From assembly GCF_958450345.1 (NCBI RefSeq), contig NC_088781.1, positions 40,535,357-40,599,356 on the forward strand: a DNA stretch of 64,000 nucleotides. The letters are read 5' to 3'. The notes beneath the pieces were generated by a model that was not told the DNA's origin, did no database searches, and saw only the letters and a list, made by a program, of their open reading frames with translations. This stretch comes from Calliphora vicina (Eukaryota > Arthropoda > Insecta > Diptera > Calliphoridae). Of the stretch, positions 31,517 through 42,839 are shown piece after piece. Position 1 is the stretch's first letter; the number at the start of each line of letters is the position of its first letter. The position numbers and the translations under genes are program-made.

Positions 31517-34500
31517 CTAGAAAATGAGAAACAAAAACAGCTTAGTCGAAACAAAACAAAGTTGCACTAAGAAAGTAGAGTATTTATTATCTAGATATTT
31601 AGAGGATTTATGGGGACTTTATGAGAAAGTTAAGTGATTGTACATATGTTGTGGAAGTGGAGTTTCATTTAAATTTACTTAACTGAAATTGAATTAAAAA
31701 CCATGCGTACTATTTATGAACTATACAGCATTTAAGCAAGCAGTCAATGTATCCTTCATAGTCAGAAATTGTCACTAATGTCTGATCAATTGGTTGATTT
31801 AAATTTATATTTTTTTGCTCTTTGCAGTGCAGAGAAAAGTCAATTGGTTACATTATGCATTCCATGATATATATTGTGAATAAAATTGTCACTTATCAGT
31901 ATCTAAGTAATCTAGAGTGTAGCCACTGCATTTTTTTAATAAATCGTACAAACTCATTTTATATAAATTCTGTTGATATAATTCTCATACAGTTTATTTT
32001 CTTTTTGCAATATAGCGCGAATTCAATTGTCACTGTAGTGTCTCTAAGCAACCTAGACTATAGTCACTTTAAACTTCACTTTATAAAGTAACCTATTGGA
32101 CAGTTGTCGGTGAAAGGTTTGTTTACAAGCAATCGGTTATCGGACTGTCTATAAGCTGTATTTCTTACTGACTACTTGAGGTCAATTAGCACCCGTACAT
32201 GTTAAAATGATTTGTTATGTATCTGATGTAAATTGTTAAGTAGCTACGAATGTAATTGGCTCTATGTAGTCGGGATGTGAATACATTGCGTTGGCAACTT
32301 TGCACCAGCTATAGGACAGTCGCATTGTAATCCAAAAGGGTCAATTAACACTATGCATAGAACAGAACTGGGTAAGTTTTACATTTACATCACACAAATT
32401 CTTAAATAAATTATTTTAATCCATTAATTTATGGGACTATAAATTAAATTAAACAAATTCGTTACTCTAAATTGTATAAAAATCCATCGACTGAATAATA
32501 ATCTTGTTATTGGAATAAAACAAACTTAGGATCTGCAAAAGGTTAACGGTCTCGAATACTAAAGCACACGGATAAGGCGTACGTTTTCCTTTAGTTTCTG
32601 TTTTAAATACCAGTAAATTTAATGTTACAACTTTGAAGATGCTGTAAAATAACTCAAAAGGAGAAGTGGTTCCAAAGTAAGCTAGTCGAATTCTTCATAG
32701 CACGTTTCCCAAGTTAGCAACTCAAAAGGAGAAGTGATTTGAAAGTAAGAAAGTCGAAATTTCAAAGCACATTTCCCAAGTTATCTAAAATCAAAAAGGC
32801 TGTTGTATCTCAACATTATTGAAAAAATTGGATACATTGGATTAAACTTGTCTAACCGAAGAGTCTTCGAATAACTGGGTAAGCGGCTACTTTTCCGTTA
32901 GACAAGTTAGGTAAACAAAATTTAAATTTTTTTTTTCGAAAATTTTCTTATAAAAAAGTTTTTTTTTTAAATTTTTCTTTTCGAAATAGTTTTTTAATTT
33001 TTTTCAAGTTTTTGCCAAATTTTTTTTTTTTTGGAAAATTAATTTATGACACAAAAAAAATTATGATGTAAAAAAATTTGGGTTTTCCAGATTTTGACCC
33101 ATTGTAGGTCCAACTTACTATAGCTTTATACACATCGTTGCAATGGACTTTAAAAAATCTATCATTAGATATCCATGTTGCCTATATTAATGACTTAGTA
33201 ATCCAGATATAGATTAAAAATAGGCCAAAAATCGAGGTTTTACCGGTTTTTTCCTTATATATCAGCCATTTGTGGGCCGATTTTGACGATTTTAAATAGC
33301 AGCCGAGCCGAAAGAATACCCGACATATTGATGTATGAATCATGTATTTATGTATATGTGTTTTATATAAATTTCAAATTTAGACAACATTTTCTCAAAT
33401 CGCATAGCTTATTTCATGAAATTAAGACCAGTTTTGTATGTCCCAATATGTTCTTCAATATTGTGCAAAGGCATATCATAGCCCCGAGCTTGGTCCCTTC
33501 AATAAATCAAAAAATCTAAAAAATCCCAATTTTGGTATTTTCGGAAAGTTTCTTGGGAATTTTGGGATTGTCATTAAGAATTCAAAATTATATTTTTCAC
33601 TTTTGGATTTGGATCGAAAGTCTCTATATAAATGTAAAATTACATTAAAAACGATTCATAAACAAAACTTTTATTTAATTTTAAAAATTAAAATTTTCCA
33701 AAAATATCAGCTATAATTTTTTATTCCCATATTTTTGAAAAAAGTCTTCTACAATTTTTTAAATTCTTAAAAATTTTGTACATTTTTGAAAAGAGGACAT
33801 AATTTCCTACACGTTGATATATAATATTATATCTTTCCCGCTAGTCAAATTAATGGCTCCCAAATAGAAAATATTGTCTAAAGTTGAAATTTATATAAAA
33901 AATAGGTCTATTTCGGAAGGCTCTGGACCACGCAATAATACGAATTTTGATATATACCGAGGTGTTGTCTTTCAGAAAAATATAAATACACTATTTATAT
34001 TTTTCTTATTTTCTGTACAATTTAAAATTAATGTAAGTACTTTTTTCGAAAAAAAATGGCGAAAAAAACGACTTTTTTTTGACTCAGTAGAGGTTTTTAA
34101 ACAATTTTTTTTAGTATTATTAACACATGTGTTTTTAATTCAAAAAATTATACTTCAAGAAAATCGGGAAAGAAGTGGATCCGTTATTAGCAAAAAACCA
34201 GAAAAATGTGTGTAAATAAAATAAAATTAGCCTTTTCAAATGCGAATAACTCGTAAGCTATAAGAGATAATATATGGTTAAATAAATGTTTTTGTAGATC
34301 TCGTCTTGTAGATTCCATATATGAATAAATCTTTCAAATCGGATTGCAAATACATTCACCCTCTATAGCCATGGGAAAATTTATTAAAATCGGGCTATTC
34401 GTTTAGATGTTACAGATTTATTTCCACTTTTTTTTCAAATCCCCACTGTAAGCCGTTTGCCCACCAAAGCCTATGGTGAATGTGTTCCATCGGTTTCAAC

Positions 34501-36870
34501 GTGCCAGAGATGATTTGTGAGGTTCAGAAGTGGTAATTTTGAAATGGAAGGAAAATATCGCCAGCCAAAAAAGTTTGAAAACCAAGAATTGGAGGCATGA
34601 AGATTTTTGTCGAACTCAACAAGAGCTTGCAAAATCATTGGGAGCTACTCAATCAAAAATTTTAAAATAGCAGGATTCATCCGAAAGCAGGGAAATTGGG
34701 TGTCATATGAATTGAAGCCGCGATACCTTGACAGACGATTTTGCATGTCCGAAATACTGCTTGAGCGCTATAAAAGGAATTAATTTATGCCCCGAATAAT
34801 TACTTGCGATGAAAAATGGATCCATTACGATAACCCGAAGCGTAAGAGATCGTATGTGTAGCCAAAGCCAAATATCCACGGCGCCAAGGTAATGCTCTGT
34901 ATTTGGTGGAACCAAAAGGATCCTATCTATTATGAGCTGCTGAAGTCTGGCCAGACCATCACAGGGCACCTATACCAAAAGTGAATCGTTGGCAGAAAAT
35001 TGCCCAGAATAAGTGGCTAGACATGAAACCCTAATATTCCATCATGACAACACTCGGCCATCATGTTGAAATATATGTTAAAAACTATTCAGAAAGATGC
35101 AATTGGGAAATTATGCCTCAACCAGACCTAGCCTTGTCCGGCTACTATTTGTTTCGATCGATGCAGAACGCTCTCTCTGGGTATTGGATTGATTTGTTCT
35201 TGGCCTCAAAAGATGGTCATCTTTTTCTTTTGGTGCGGTATCCATATTTTACCGTAAATATGGGAAAAGGTCTTAGCTAACAATGGCCAATACTTTGAAT
35301 AAATTTATTTTGTACAAATGTTTCAAAGAAATGGCTAACAATTTAAAATTTGAAGTTATATCCAGTAATAAAATAATTAAAAGATATGGACCATCAATTA
35401 GGTGTTAAACGGTTACATGTTTGTCACGGAATATATATTTGTGGTTACACAATTGTTGTCATATCTTTACATATCGTGTCAACAGTTACGATAATTAAAA
35501 AAAATTGACACTTGATAAGTTTTTTCTGCAAAAATCTGTACCACTCTATTATATGTAAAACACCTCAATGATATATGTATGTAATAAAATAATTGAAAAA
35601 TATAGTCCATCTAATTGATTAAATGGTTACATGTTTGTGCAACATATTTTGATTTCACCCATATCTGAATTTTTAATTAATTTCTCATCTTTGTTTCCCT
35701 TAGCCAGCACCAATACGACTAAAACCACTTCTTTTAAAACTGTAGTATTATAAATCAAAATGTTTTTCAATTATATCAGTTCAACAAATTTAAAAATATT
35801 CGTTAGCATATAAAACTCAAAAAATGAGAAAGAAAAAAAAAACGTAATGAAACTTACCTCAAATAACACTTGATCCCAGTAGTCATACCACGGTTCAGGA
35901 ACATCACCCACTAATAAACACTGCCACCATTCTGACATGTTGTCTGTGCGATGACGTCGTAAACCATGACGATCAAATTCAACCACACAACCGGTGGAAG
36001 TTGTTACAGCAATATGCAAATCCGTGGTGTTATTATAATCACTGCAACAGCAACACAAAAAAACCCAAAAAAGGATAGAAACAAAAAAAAACAGATAATA
36101 AATATAAATTGAAAAAGAGATATTGTTAAAAAAAGCTTTCAGACGAAAACTCTAGTAAATAGTAGAATGTAGTAGCTAGCTATCACTTACTTGAGGAAAT
36201 CACCTGTAGTGGGACGTAAAACAATTGCACATGGATATTGATTGGCTCTTACAAATGGATACGGTAAACGGAATGGCAACAGACGACTGGCCATAATATG
36301 AGAAGTAAAACTATTTCTATTTAAATCATTGTCATCATCATCATCATCGTCGGAGTCGTCAGTAGCATCCGTATCCCCAACATGGTTATTGGCATCGTCA
36401 TCTTTATTAGAATCAATTGCACGACTATGGTCAGCTGTAGTTGTGTAGTTGTTGTTTTTATTATTTTTATTCAACTTCGGTGTGTTCTTATTCTTACGTC
36501 GATTGCTACCACCACCACCACCACCTGCCGAGGAGTTGGCATCACCATTGGGATGTGTAGCCAGGGCTGTTTTACATTGTGGACAAATGTGCGGTAATGT
36601 AAAACAGAAAACTTTTACATTGCAATGATGAAAGCATAAAATGCCCGGATCTGAGGTAATTGTGGTCGTTGTTGTTGTTGTTGTTTTGATGGTTGTTGTT
36701 GCTGTATCTGTATCGGTTGCAATGCCTCTTGATACAGAAGTACTCGTGCTGGTACTGCTACTGTTGCTACTACTACTACTACCACTATTCATGTTTCTTG
36801 TTGTCATCATAGCTGTGGCTTTTCTTGTTGCTGCTACTGATGCTGTTGTTGTCTTTGTTGTTGTTAACAT
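31043..36870 (-). CDS. MKRN2OS: MKRN2OS-like protein, three coding exons, 445 residues
   Basis: Coding exons are 36191-36870, 35858-36041 and 31043-31516. Introns begin GTAAGT and end AG, and codon phases fit (680 + 184 + 474 = 446 codons with stop). The conserved core matches vertebrate MKRN2 opposite-strand protein as I recall it: 'CFHHCNVKVFCFTLP' with CPQC (about 79-99), 'NQYPCAIVLRPTTGDFL' (to 226), 'TTDLHIAVTTSTGCVVEF' (233-249), 'KHNCYTFVLTF' (305-315) and 'EKYIVPRTTTAGKYISLYRK' (336-355). Residues 1-78 are a Thr/Ser-rich extension, about 107-185 an acidic/Asn-rich insert and 375-445 a Gln/His-rich tail. The start is the first ATG after an in-frame stop. The biochemical role is not established. 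Its His236 and Cys308 context suggests a permuted papain-like fold (inference). Confidence 0.9.
31517..34442. other. Intron 2 of the MKRN2OS-like gene, repeat content
   Basis: The first two thirds of the 4341-bp intron. 31870-32070 holds two diverged direct copies of 'AATTGTCACT..(T/G)..TCTAAG.AA.CTAGA'. 32649-32784 is a tandem duplication of a ~68-bp unit with AACTCAAAAGGAGAAGTG. 32920-33040 is poly-T rich. 33100-34442 is a diverged dispersed repeat that shares 'TTAATGACTTAG.AATCCAG' and 'TTTCAGCCATTTGTGGG'-like blocks with 47830-48990. Plus-strand frames at 31822, 33283, 33438 and 33874 are repeat-derived or AT-rich and unsupported. Confidence 0.55.
34200..34449 (+). repeat. Dispersed repeat with CCACTGT end (third copy)
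   Basis: Matches 27050-27502 through 'CTTTTCAAATGCGAATAACT', 'AAGAGATAAT' and 'GATGTTACAGATTTATTTCC', ending CCACTGT at 34443-34449. A mariner relic starts immediately after. Confidence 0.45.
34450..35375 (+). pseudogene. DD34D mariner relic in intron 2, antisense to the host gene
   Basis: Starts near the transposase N-terminus ('AHQSLW' in place of the usual A-H-x-x-Y-G) and preserves order: 'SRKQGNWVSYELKPRYLDRR', 'ITCDEKWIHYDNPKRKRSYV' (first catalytic Asp), 'HDNTRPSC'-like second block, 'WEIMPQPDLALSGYYLF' (third block; the usual S-P-D is altered) and the NGQYFE-type end at about 35299. Multiple frameshifts and stops. The 3' repeat is degraded (TATATCCAGTAATAAA). The 5' repeat is absent. 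Confidence 0.82.
35376..35857. other. Rest of intron 2
   Basis: AT-rich intronic sequence. Two diverged copies of a 'AATAAAATAATT.AAA.ATAT' plus 'GGTTACATGTTTGT' block (about 35365-35430 and 35580-35640) show a local duplication of about 215 bp. Confidence 0.45.
35858..36041 (-). CDS. MKRN2OS: MKRN2OS-like coding exon 2
   Basis: 184 nt: one base completing codon 227 (AA|T, Asn), then 61 codons (228-288). The acceptor is TTGCAG|TGATTA with a T-rich tract, and the donor is GAG|GTAAGT. It holds the 'DLHIAVT' strand with His236. Intron 1 (36042-36190) is 149 bp. Confidence 0.88.
36191..36870 (-). CDS. MKRN2OS: MKRN2OS-like coding exon 1
   Basis: Codes residues 1-226 and two bases of codon 227. 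The donor is CAA|GTAAGT (GTAAGT at 36185-36190, minus strand). It includes ACA/ACT trinucleotide tracts giving poly-Thr and poly-Ser, and a GAT/GAC tract giving an Asp run near residues 170-180. The CxxC at residues 96-99 with H81, H82 and C83 nearby could bind metal (inference). Confidence 0.88.
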
Positions 36871-37026
36871 GTTGTTAGTATCCCTTTTGTGACCAAAGTA
36901 AATTGATTCACTTTTGCTGGGTATGTTGAAGTGGTTGTTGTTGTTATCGTATGTATCCTCTTTTGGTATCTAAACTTTATTTTTTTCTTGTACCTGCTTT
37001 ATTCGGTTGCTGGCTTGTTTGATAAT
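36871..37026 (-). promoter_or_regulatory. Probable 5' UTR part of exon 1, after an upstream intron
   Basis: On the minus strand a good acceptor (TTTTTATTGCAG|ATTATC, junction at 37026/37027) precedes the start ATG by about 156 nt. An in-frame TAG near 36970 closes the reading frame before that ATG. So the exon likely has a short 5' UTR and an upstream noncoding exon that I could not place. An alternative is an unspliced leader. Confidence 0.45.
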
Positions 37027-37029
37027 CTG

Positions 37030-38240
37030 CAATAAAAACGTAAAATTCTTGTAAGTTAAGTTGACATTAATGTTTGACGATTGTTACAGTTTCATTTCGT
37101 TTGCTATATTTTTTTCATTCATTCGCTCGTTCATTTTTATTTTTTTGTTTGTTTTCTGTTGTTAAACAAAAAAAAACCAGTAGAATTGAGTGAATGGTAA
37201 TGTAAAATGAAATACACCCCTCTCCTCAACAATTACCAGCAAGAAAACTAGCACTTTTCGTCCTGTAAACTCCTACATTTAGTTTTTAAAGCCATTAAGA
37301 GAAATCTTTTGTATCCTTAGCAATAGTTTCTTGTTTGTGGTTTCACACTGAGCGACAATTGAGTAAGGTTTGTGATGCAATGAATGTATAAAATTAAACT
37401 TATGTAGGAATGCTTGGCTTTAAATATATCGTAAAATAACTACATATCGATCGCTTTTCGCGAAATTATAGTTACATTTATACACAGTAAAATATTATAT
37501 CGATATTCGCTATATTTATGGAAATATTACTACTTAAGTTAAGTTTAAAGTATGTGACATTTAATTTACTAAATCGGTTATTGTATCGTATTTAAAATTT
37601 GGTATTGATGATACCAGCCAAATCAAAGAAAATCGGAAAGATGATCTAAACAGACAATATGTCTTAGATTGACGTAGGTACCTGGCTTCACTGCTCAACC
37701 TCTATCACCGCCATTGTGTGACTTGCAAAGAACACACAATTGGAAACTTTTCGTACTTTGACTGCACAGATCAGTGAACAAACCGCTAAACCCAGGACAA
37801 TTATCATAGCAGCAACATCCGGCCTGGTAAATCAGTTCGACACAATACATCTCGACCAAGAACCAAGCCCAACGTTGAGTGTATCACGAATGCAACCACT
37901 TCAATACGTTTCCTGAGCACAGAGCCAACTGTTATCTGCTACTTTTAATGGCCTTGTTGTTTGGGTAATAAACCTAGTAAGACACAATTGGTGGCCTGAA
38001 ATTTAACACTAGCTCAAATATCAGTCCTTTAAACAACGATCTTCTACCCGTTTTGGGTTCTAAACCGCAGTTCACCGAAGTGAACTCACCAATAGCCAGT
38101 CAGGACAAGTCCTGGGGCTCACTGAATCGCCGCTGTACTAGATAAAGGACTCTAGTCAGTTCCGAATTAAAAAAAATTAAATTCTTACCAGGAATGAGGT
38201 CGCGCAACCCGGTTTCGCCTTGAAGCATAACATCAAGGTG
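37030..38240. other. No gene recognised; 37620-38170 less AT-rich
   Basis: Upstream flank of the MKRN2OS-like gene, then a block at 37620-38170 with more balanced composition ('CGGCCTGGTAAATCAGTTCG', 'AAGTCCTGGGGCTCACTGAA') that may be an old retroelement leader or ORF1. No frame could be followed for more than 30-40 codons. Not identified. Confidence 0.35.
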
Positions 38241-38835
38241 TGAAGATTCACCAACATGTCAAAACATGTCCCAAGGGGTGTATTTTAACAGACAGACAGA
38301 CGGATATGAAACCACAATGCCGCAAAGAATTATAAACCAATCTGTCCTCCATCATTTTAATAAAAATACTAGAAAGTCTGGTAGCCGTCCATCTCATCCC
38401 CTCCCCGAGTAAATTTTGCATGGCACAGCTTGAAGCAAGAGTCAACAAAAATAGCCTTGTATGATGTGGATACCCAAAAAGACGAATATATGAAGAACTC
38501 TCAGAACTCTCCCAGAACTCTTTTGCTAAGTTGGCTTTAAGAATAGAGCGCCTGACACTTTCAGTTTTAAGACTGAAACATGACCATATTGGACATGGCA
38601 ACATCTTACAAAACGTGGTTTGAACAATATGGGGGCAGAATCATATTATGTGTTACTCACACCGAATTATCATATAACATTTAAGACGAGAATACCGACT
38701 AGAGAAGACTTCGGGAATTGGTTTCCTAAATCTACACTGATGGCTAAAAGACGGAAAGTTAGTTGGATGAAAAGGATGAAGAAACGGTGCAACACCATTT
38801 ATGTAACTGGAGAACACGGAAGCCATATTATAAGA
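38241..38835. other. Unidentified decayed coding-like sequence
   Basis: A 118-codon minus-strand frame (38248-38604) and a 75-codon plus-strand frame (38620-38847) have more even codon composition than the surroundings. Neither shows a domain I recognise. The position next to a mariner scrap suggests transposon debris. I do not call a gene. Confidence 0.3.
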
Positions 38836-39142
38836 GATGGAATGTGAAGCCCGGCCAATAAGCCGAATCGACACCAAAGCCAAATATTCATCTCGCTAAG
38901 GTAATGTGCTCTGTATTTGGTGGCGAAAAAAAAGAGTTCAATACATTAGGAGCTACTGAAATCTGACAAAACTTTCACAGGGAACATTTTGCAATAACTG
39001 TTAAAAACTATTTAGAGTGAAGTGGTTGGGAAGTTTTGCCTCATCCTTATAGTCCAGACCTTGGCCCGTCCGACTACTATTTGTTTCGATAGATGCAGAA
39101 TGCTCTCTAGGTATCCGATATTGGCATGATTCGTTCTTGGTA
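38836..39142 (+). pseudogene. DD34D mariner central fragment
   Basis: Begins at the 'YVKPGQ' segment, shows a 'VKPGQ' and 'SAKPNIH' block, then a gap, then 'SEVVGKFCLI'-like and 'PDLGPSDYYLFR' third catalytic block, ending at about 'DSFLV'. The second catalytic Asp region is deleted. Both ends are missing. Confidence 0.72.
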
Positions 39143-40288
39143 TTTAGTTAGTTATTGAGATTCCATGAAAAAGTTAGTGGTGAATAGTGGATAAGCTTTC
39201 TTATGTTTGTATTAATTTGACTTTCTAACGTCTTAGTCAAGATATGTTAAAGTCGTTACGCCTAGGAGATGGGTTCAACGAAGCCTTTTTCGAGATTGAG
39301 CAATATGTTGTTAAATGATGACCAAAATGTATAACCTCATTGGAAGATACTGCAACTTTTATATATTTTATTTTCATAATTTTGAACTACACAATTATTG
39401 ATTACATGACGAACTATTCGCTTACAGTGATTATTTCCATCTCGTAGTATTTATCTGAATATATCTTTAACCAAATTTTCTGAATATCATAAATATGTAG
39501 AAATAATTTAGAAACAATATTGGGGTAATACAAATTTGTGGGTTTTTGTTAATTTTATCACATTAGATTCTGGCTCGTTATTTGAAAATGTAGCCATTCA
39601 AGGTGGTCTCCAAGTTGCGGTTTGTCTATTGGATGCTTCAATTTGTTTATAAAGGATTTTATGCGGCTTTACAAATTCTTTAAATAGTTCGCCTTGTTTA
39701 GGAGATGCGTGGTTTTTTAAACAATTTCAACTCGATTCAACTACTTTAAAGTGGTTTTATTTTGGTACTATAGTTGGCTGGTTGGTAAGTTGTTGATGTT
39801 GTTGATTTCTTTTATTTTTAATACATGCATTCATACGTATTTATTGCTGAAGGAAATAAGTGTTTTCTGGAAAATATGTGTCTTTAAATACATAAATTTG
39901 TAAAGCTTCGAAAGCAGGACAAAAACAAAGCTAGTGAATTATGGATTTGATTACCAATTCAAATCAAATTCGAGGAAAATGATTAAAATAGCCGATATAA
40001 ATATAAACACAACAAAACTATTTTGTGATATTTGAAAGCCAATATCTTGCAAAGTGGTCAAGTGATTTAAGATGATTTTTAGTTCCAAGTTTTCATTTAT
40101 CTATAGACCAATTCTCAGTAAAGCTCCACTTAAGTAGATTTAAAATGTTAGTTTTCTCTTCCACTTCTACCCCTTGCCAATATGTGACTATTATCCTTAT
40201 TGTTGCCAGGATTTCTATTACATGTTTAAAACATGTTTATTGGCTACTTTTTTTCTTGCTCTTTTCAAAACATGGATTGCATTTACAG
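39143..40288. other. No gene recognised
   Basis: AT-rich sequence. Nothing is supported before the exon-like block at 40289. Confidence 0.4.
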
Positions 40289-40352
40289 CGACATACAACA
40301 ATGGACGATTGTACCTGGACGACACACAACAAATGCTGATTAAGGTTGGATG
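40289..40352 (+). CDS. Candidate 64-nt internal exon of an unknown gene
   Basis: A pyrimidine-rich tract (about 40246-40266) and ATTTACAG acceptor precede 64 nt with clearly higher GC than the flanks, and GTAAAT donor follows at 40353. In the frame with two leading bases it codes TYNNGRLYLDDTQQMLIKVG, with varied codons and no stop. An upstream alternative acceptor (TTGCCAG|GATTTC at 40208/40209) would extend the same frame by 27 codons, giving a hydrophobic stretch LLATFFLALF. No homologous family was recognised and no partner exons were found. Confidence 0.3.
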
Positions 40353-41493
40353 GTAAATGAGACATTTATATGCAAAGCATTTTTGTTTCTTTTCAATTTT
40401 TTTTTTTTTGCTTCTGCTCAAATTTTAAAGGATATTGTTAACATTTCTTTATTGTTGCTGTTTCTTTTTATGTTCATTCTTTCTGTTGCCTTTCTTTCGA
40501 GATTTTATTACAAGATTTCCAATCGATTTTGATACAAGAATATGTTGTTGTTGAATTACATTATACTCAATTTCAGGTTTAGAATTGTAATTTTGCGGAT
40601 TGTTGTCGTTTAAATGTTGCAAACAAAAAAAAACCGTAATTACTTTTAAATGTGGAGAACCAGCACTACTTGTACTTGTTACAATTCACAATTATGATGA
40701 AGGATATACTTTTTAAACGGATTTCATTTAGCCTTGAGTTCGACAGGTGAAACGTTTAATTGTCAATATTCTGATGAGGGTATTTAAGTTATTTTTTTTG
40801 TTGTTATTTTTCAAAAAAATAAATGTAAATGAATTAAACGGTAGCTGTTTTCATTGTGTTTTAAACCATTTTTAAGAGCCATTAAAGGATTAGCACATAA
40901 TTAGTTAGAAACCACAATAAAATAATTAAATTATAATTTTTAATTACTTCTAAAGTATACAGTAAGTGACAATAAAAAGGAATTGTGATATATTATTAAC
41001 AATTTCATTTAGTACGCAAGATTCAAATTCATGCCCTAATACCTCCATGAATTGATTTTTCTTAACAGATCTAAACGTAGTACATTGAAATAAGAAATAT
41101 GTCCTAGCATCTTCCTAATATGTACTTGTATGACCAGTGAATTTTCTAATGGATGAAATATGTTCTATTTAATTTTTGAAATTCCACCGTCCTCTTTTAG
41201 TTAAAACTAAATTCCGAATTAGCATATAGTATGAAATGAATTTGACTCCGATTGTTTATTTGCTATTATAAAATTGTTTATTGAAACCGAATGTATATTT
41301 TCCATTACTTTTTTTAGTTTTTGTATACATATATTTACAGAATATATATTGTTTTATTATAAGAGAAAAATCTATCACGTACGGTATGTCACATACGATA
41401 TTAAATTTTATTTATTATAAAATCATCCAAAGATTGTTTTTATTTAAATGTAACGGATTGTAAAGGAAAACTATTTCGTTTAGTGTAAGAAAT
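40353..41493. other. No gene recognised
   Basis: AT-rich, with only F/L/Y-rich chance frames. Confidence 0.4.
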
Positions 41494-41617
41494 TAAGGGC
41501 CTAATTCTTTTTAAAATTTTTTTATGAAAAACACTCAAAAATTATTTGAAAACTGAGTGATTTTCATACAAAAATTTTAAAATCGTTTTCCTTACGTGTT
41601 TCTTAATTAGGCCCTAA
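41494..41617. repeat. Foldback element of about 124 bp
   Basis: The left arm starts TTAAGGGCCTAATTC and the right arm, reverse complemented, TTAGGGCCTAATTAAG. Both arms continue through a TTTTAAAATTTTT block and meet at 'ACTCA...TGAGT'. Almost the whole block is palindromic. Likely a small MITE. No target duplication was defined. Confidence 0.6.
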
Positions 41618-42039
41618 AAGAAAACATAACGCCTCTCACGATTCAAAAATGTTCGCATATTTCTACATGTTCTTCAAAATTACTTCCGTTTTATGTCACG
41701 TACGATATACCCTTATTTCGCTCGATATTTTGGACAACAATATTTCGAAAGAACTTTTTATTATTTTCAAATATATGTAGTACCCTCTGAATGGAATATA
41801 AAGACCAAATTATTTTTCAGATACTCTTATTTTTGCAAAATCCATTCCACTCTATAGGCTCACGTACGATGATATGGAATTGCCCATATGGTATATTAAA
41901 ACACTATAAGGTATATCAACTATATTACTTTTAGGATTCGTGCTTTCCGAGTTTAGAAAAAATGGACTAATTTCGAAATTTTGACATAACACGGTTTAAA
42001 TTTGAAAGGAGCTGTGAAGGAAACCTAATTCAAAATTCA

Positions 42040-42670
42040 ACTTTAAAGTCATTTATTTTGCGACTCGTGCAAAATATGGATCAAAATTTTATTTGTGTGA
42101 ATTCCAATAATTTATTTTCGTAAGTGACTTTCGGAAGTATTACCTATATGGGAGCTGTGACCAATTATAACCCGATCGCCATGAGATTAGGTGTGATTTA
42201 TTTGTATTTGAAATTTGCTTTTGTTAAATTATATTTGGATCCCAAAATTTTTGAGAGATTTGTGATCGTTAAAATGATTTAAGAAGAGAACCTTATATGG
42301 GAGCTATTACCAATTATGGGACGATCGCCATGAAATTAGATCGTGTGGTTTCTGTCTATATAAAACTTATGTCTCACTCATTTTGAAGAGATTTGTAGTC
42401 AGATCATCATAAAATTAGGTGACATGACTTCCGTATATATGAAACTTATTTGGAGGAAAATTTGAGTATGACCAACAAAGTTCTATTTCGGGAGGATATT
42501 TGTATGGGCGCTAGGTAAAATAATGGACCTATTGCAGGCAGTTTCAATAGACCTCGTTCCTGGGTATAAAATTCGTGCGCCAAATTTGAACGAAATATCT
42601 TGAAAATTGCGGCCTGTACTTTGCGCACAAGGACATGGTTTAATCGACTCAGAGTTGCAAAATTTTTCCT
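42040..42670. repeat. Dispersed fly repeat, partial copy
   Basis: Blocks 'TATATGGGAGCTGTGACCAA', 'ATCGCCATGA.ATTAG', 'TTTGTATGGGCGCTAGG' and 'TTGCGGCCTGTACTTTGCGC' match 49813-50552 in the same order. The minus-strand frame at 42446-42793 is a shadow of this repeat, as is the related frame at 50191-50421. Confidence 0.62.
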
Positions 42671-42839
42671 CTGTAATAATTTCATAAATAATTTAAGATG
42701 AACACAAGTTGCGTTTTCGTAAATGTGTCTTAGATTTAAGATCTCTCTCAGACAACTCAATATCTGTACCGTATGTATTTGAAAATGCTGCAAAGCGATT
42801 TGATTATGACGACCATTTTTAAGGTGAGATCGAAATATC

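Noticed and set aside
36382..36892. Plus-strand frames opposite MKRN2OS exon 1
   Set aside because: They are Val/Leu-rich shadows of the trinucleotide tracts that code Thr/Ser/Asn on the minus strand.
42446..42793. 115-codon minus-strand frame
   Set aside because: It is a shadow of the dispersed fly repeat; a related frame appears at 50191-50421 in another copy.
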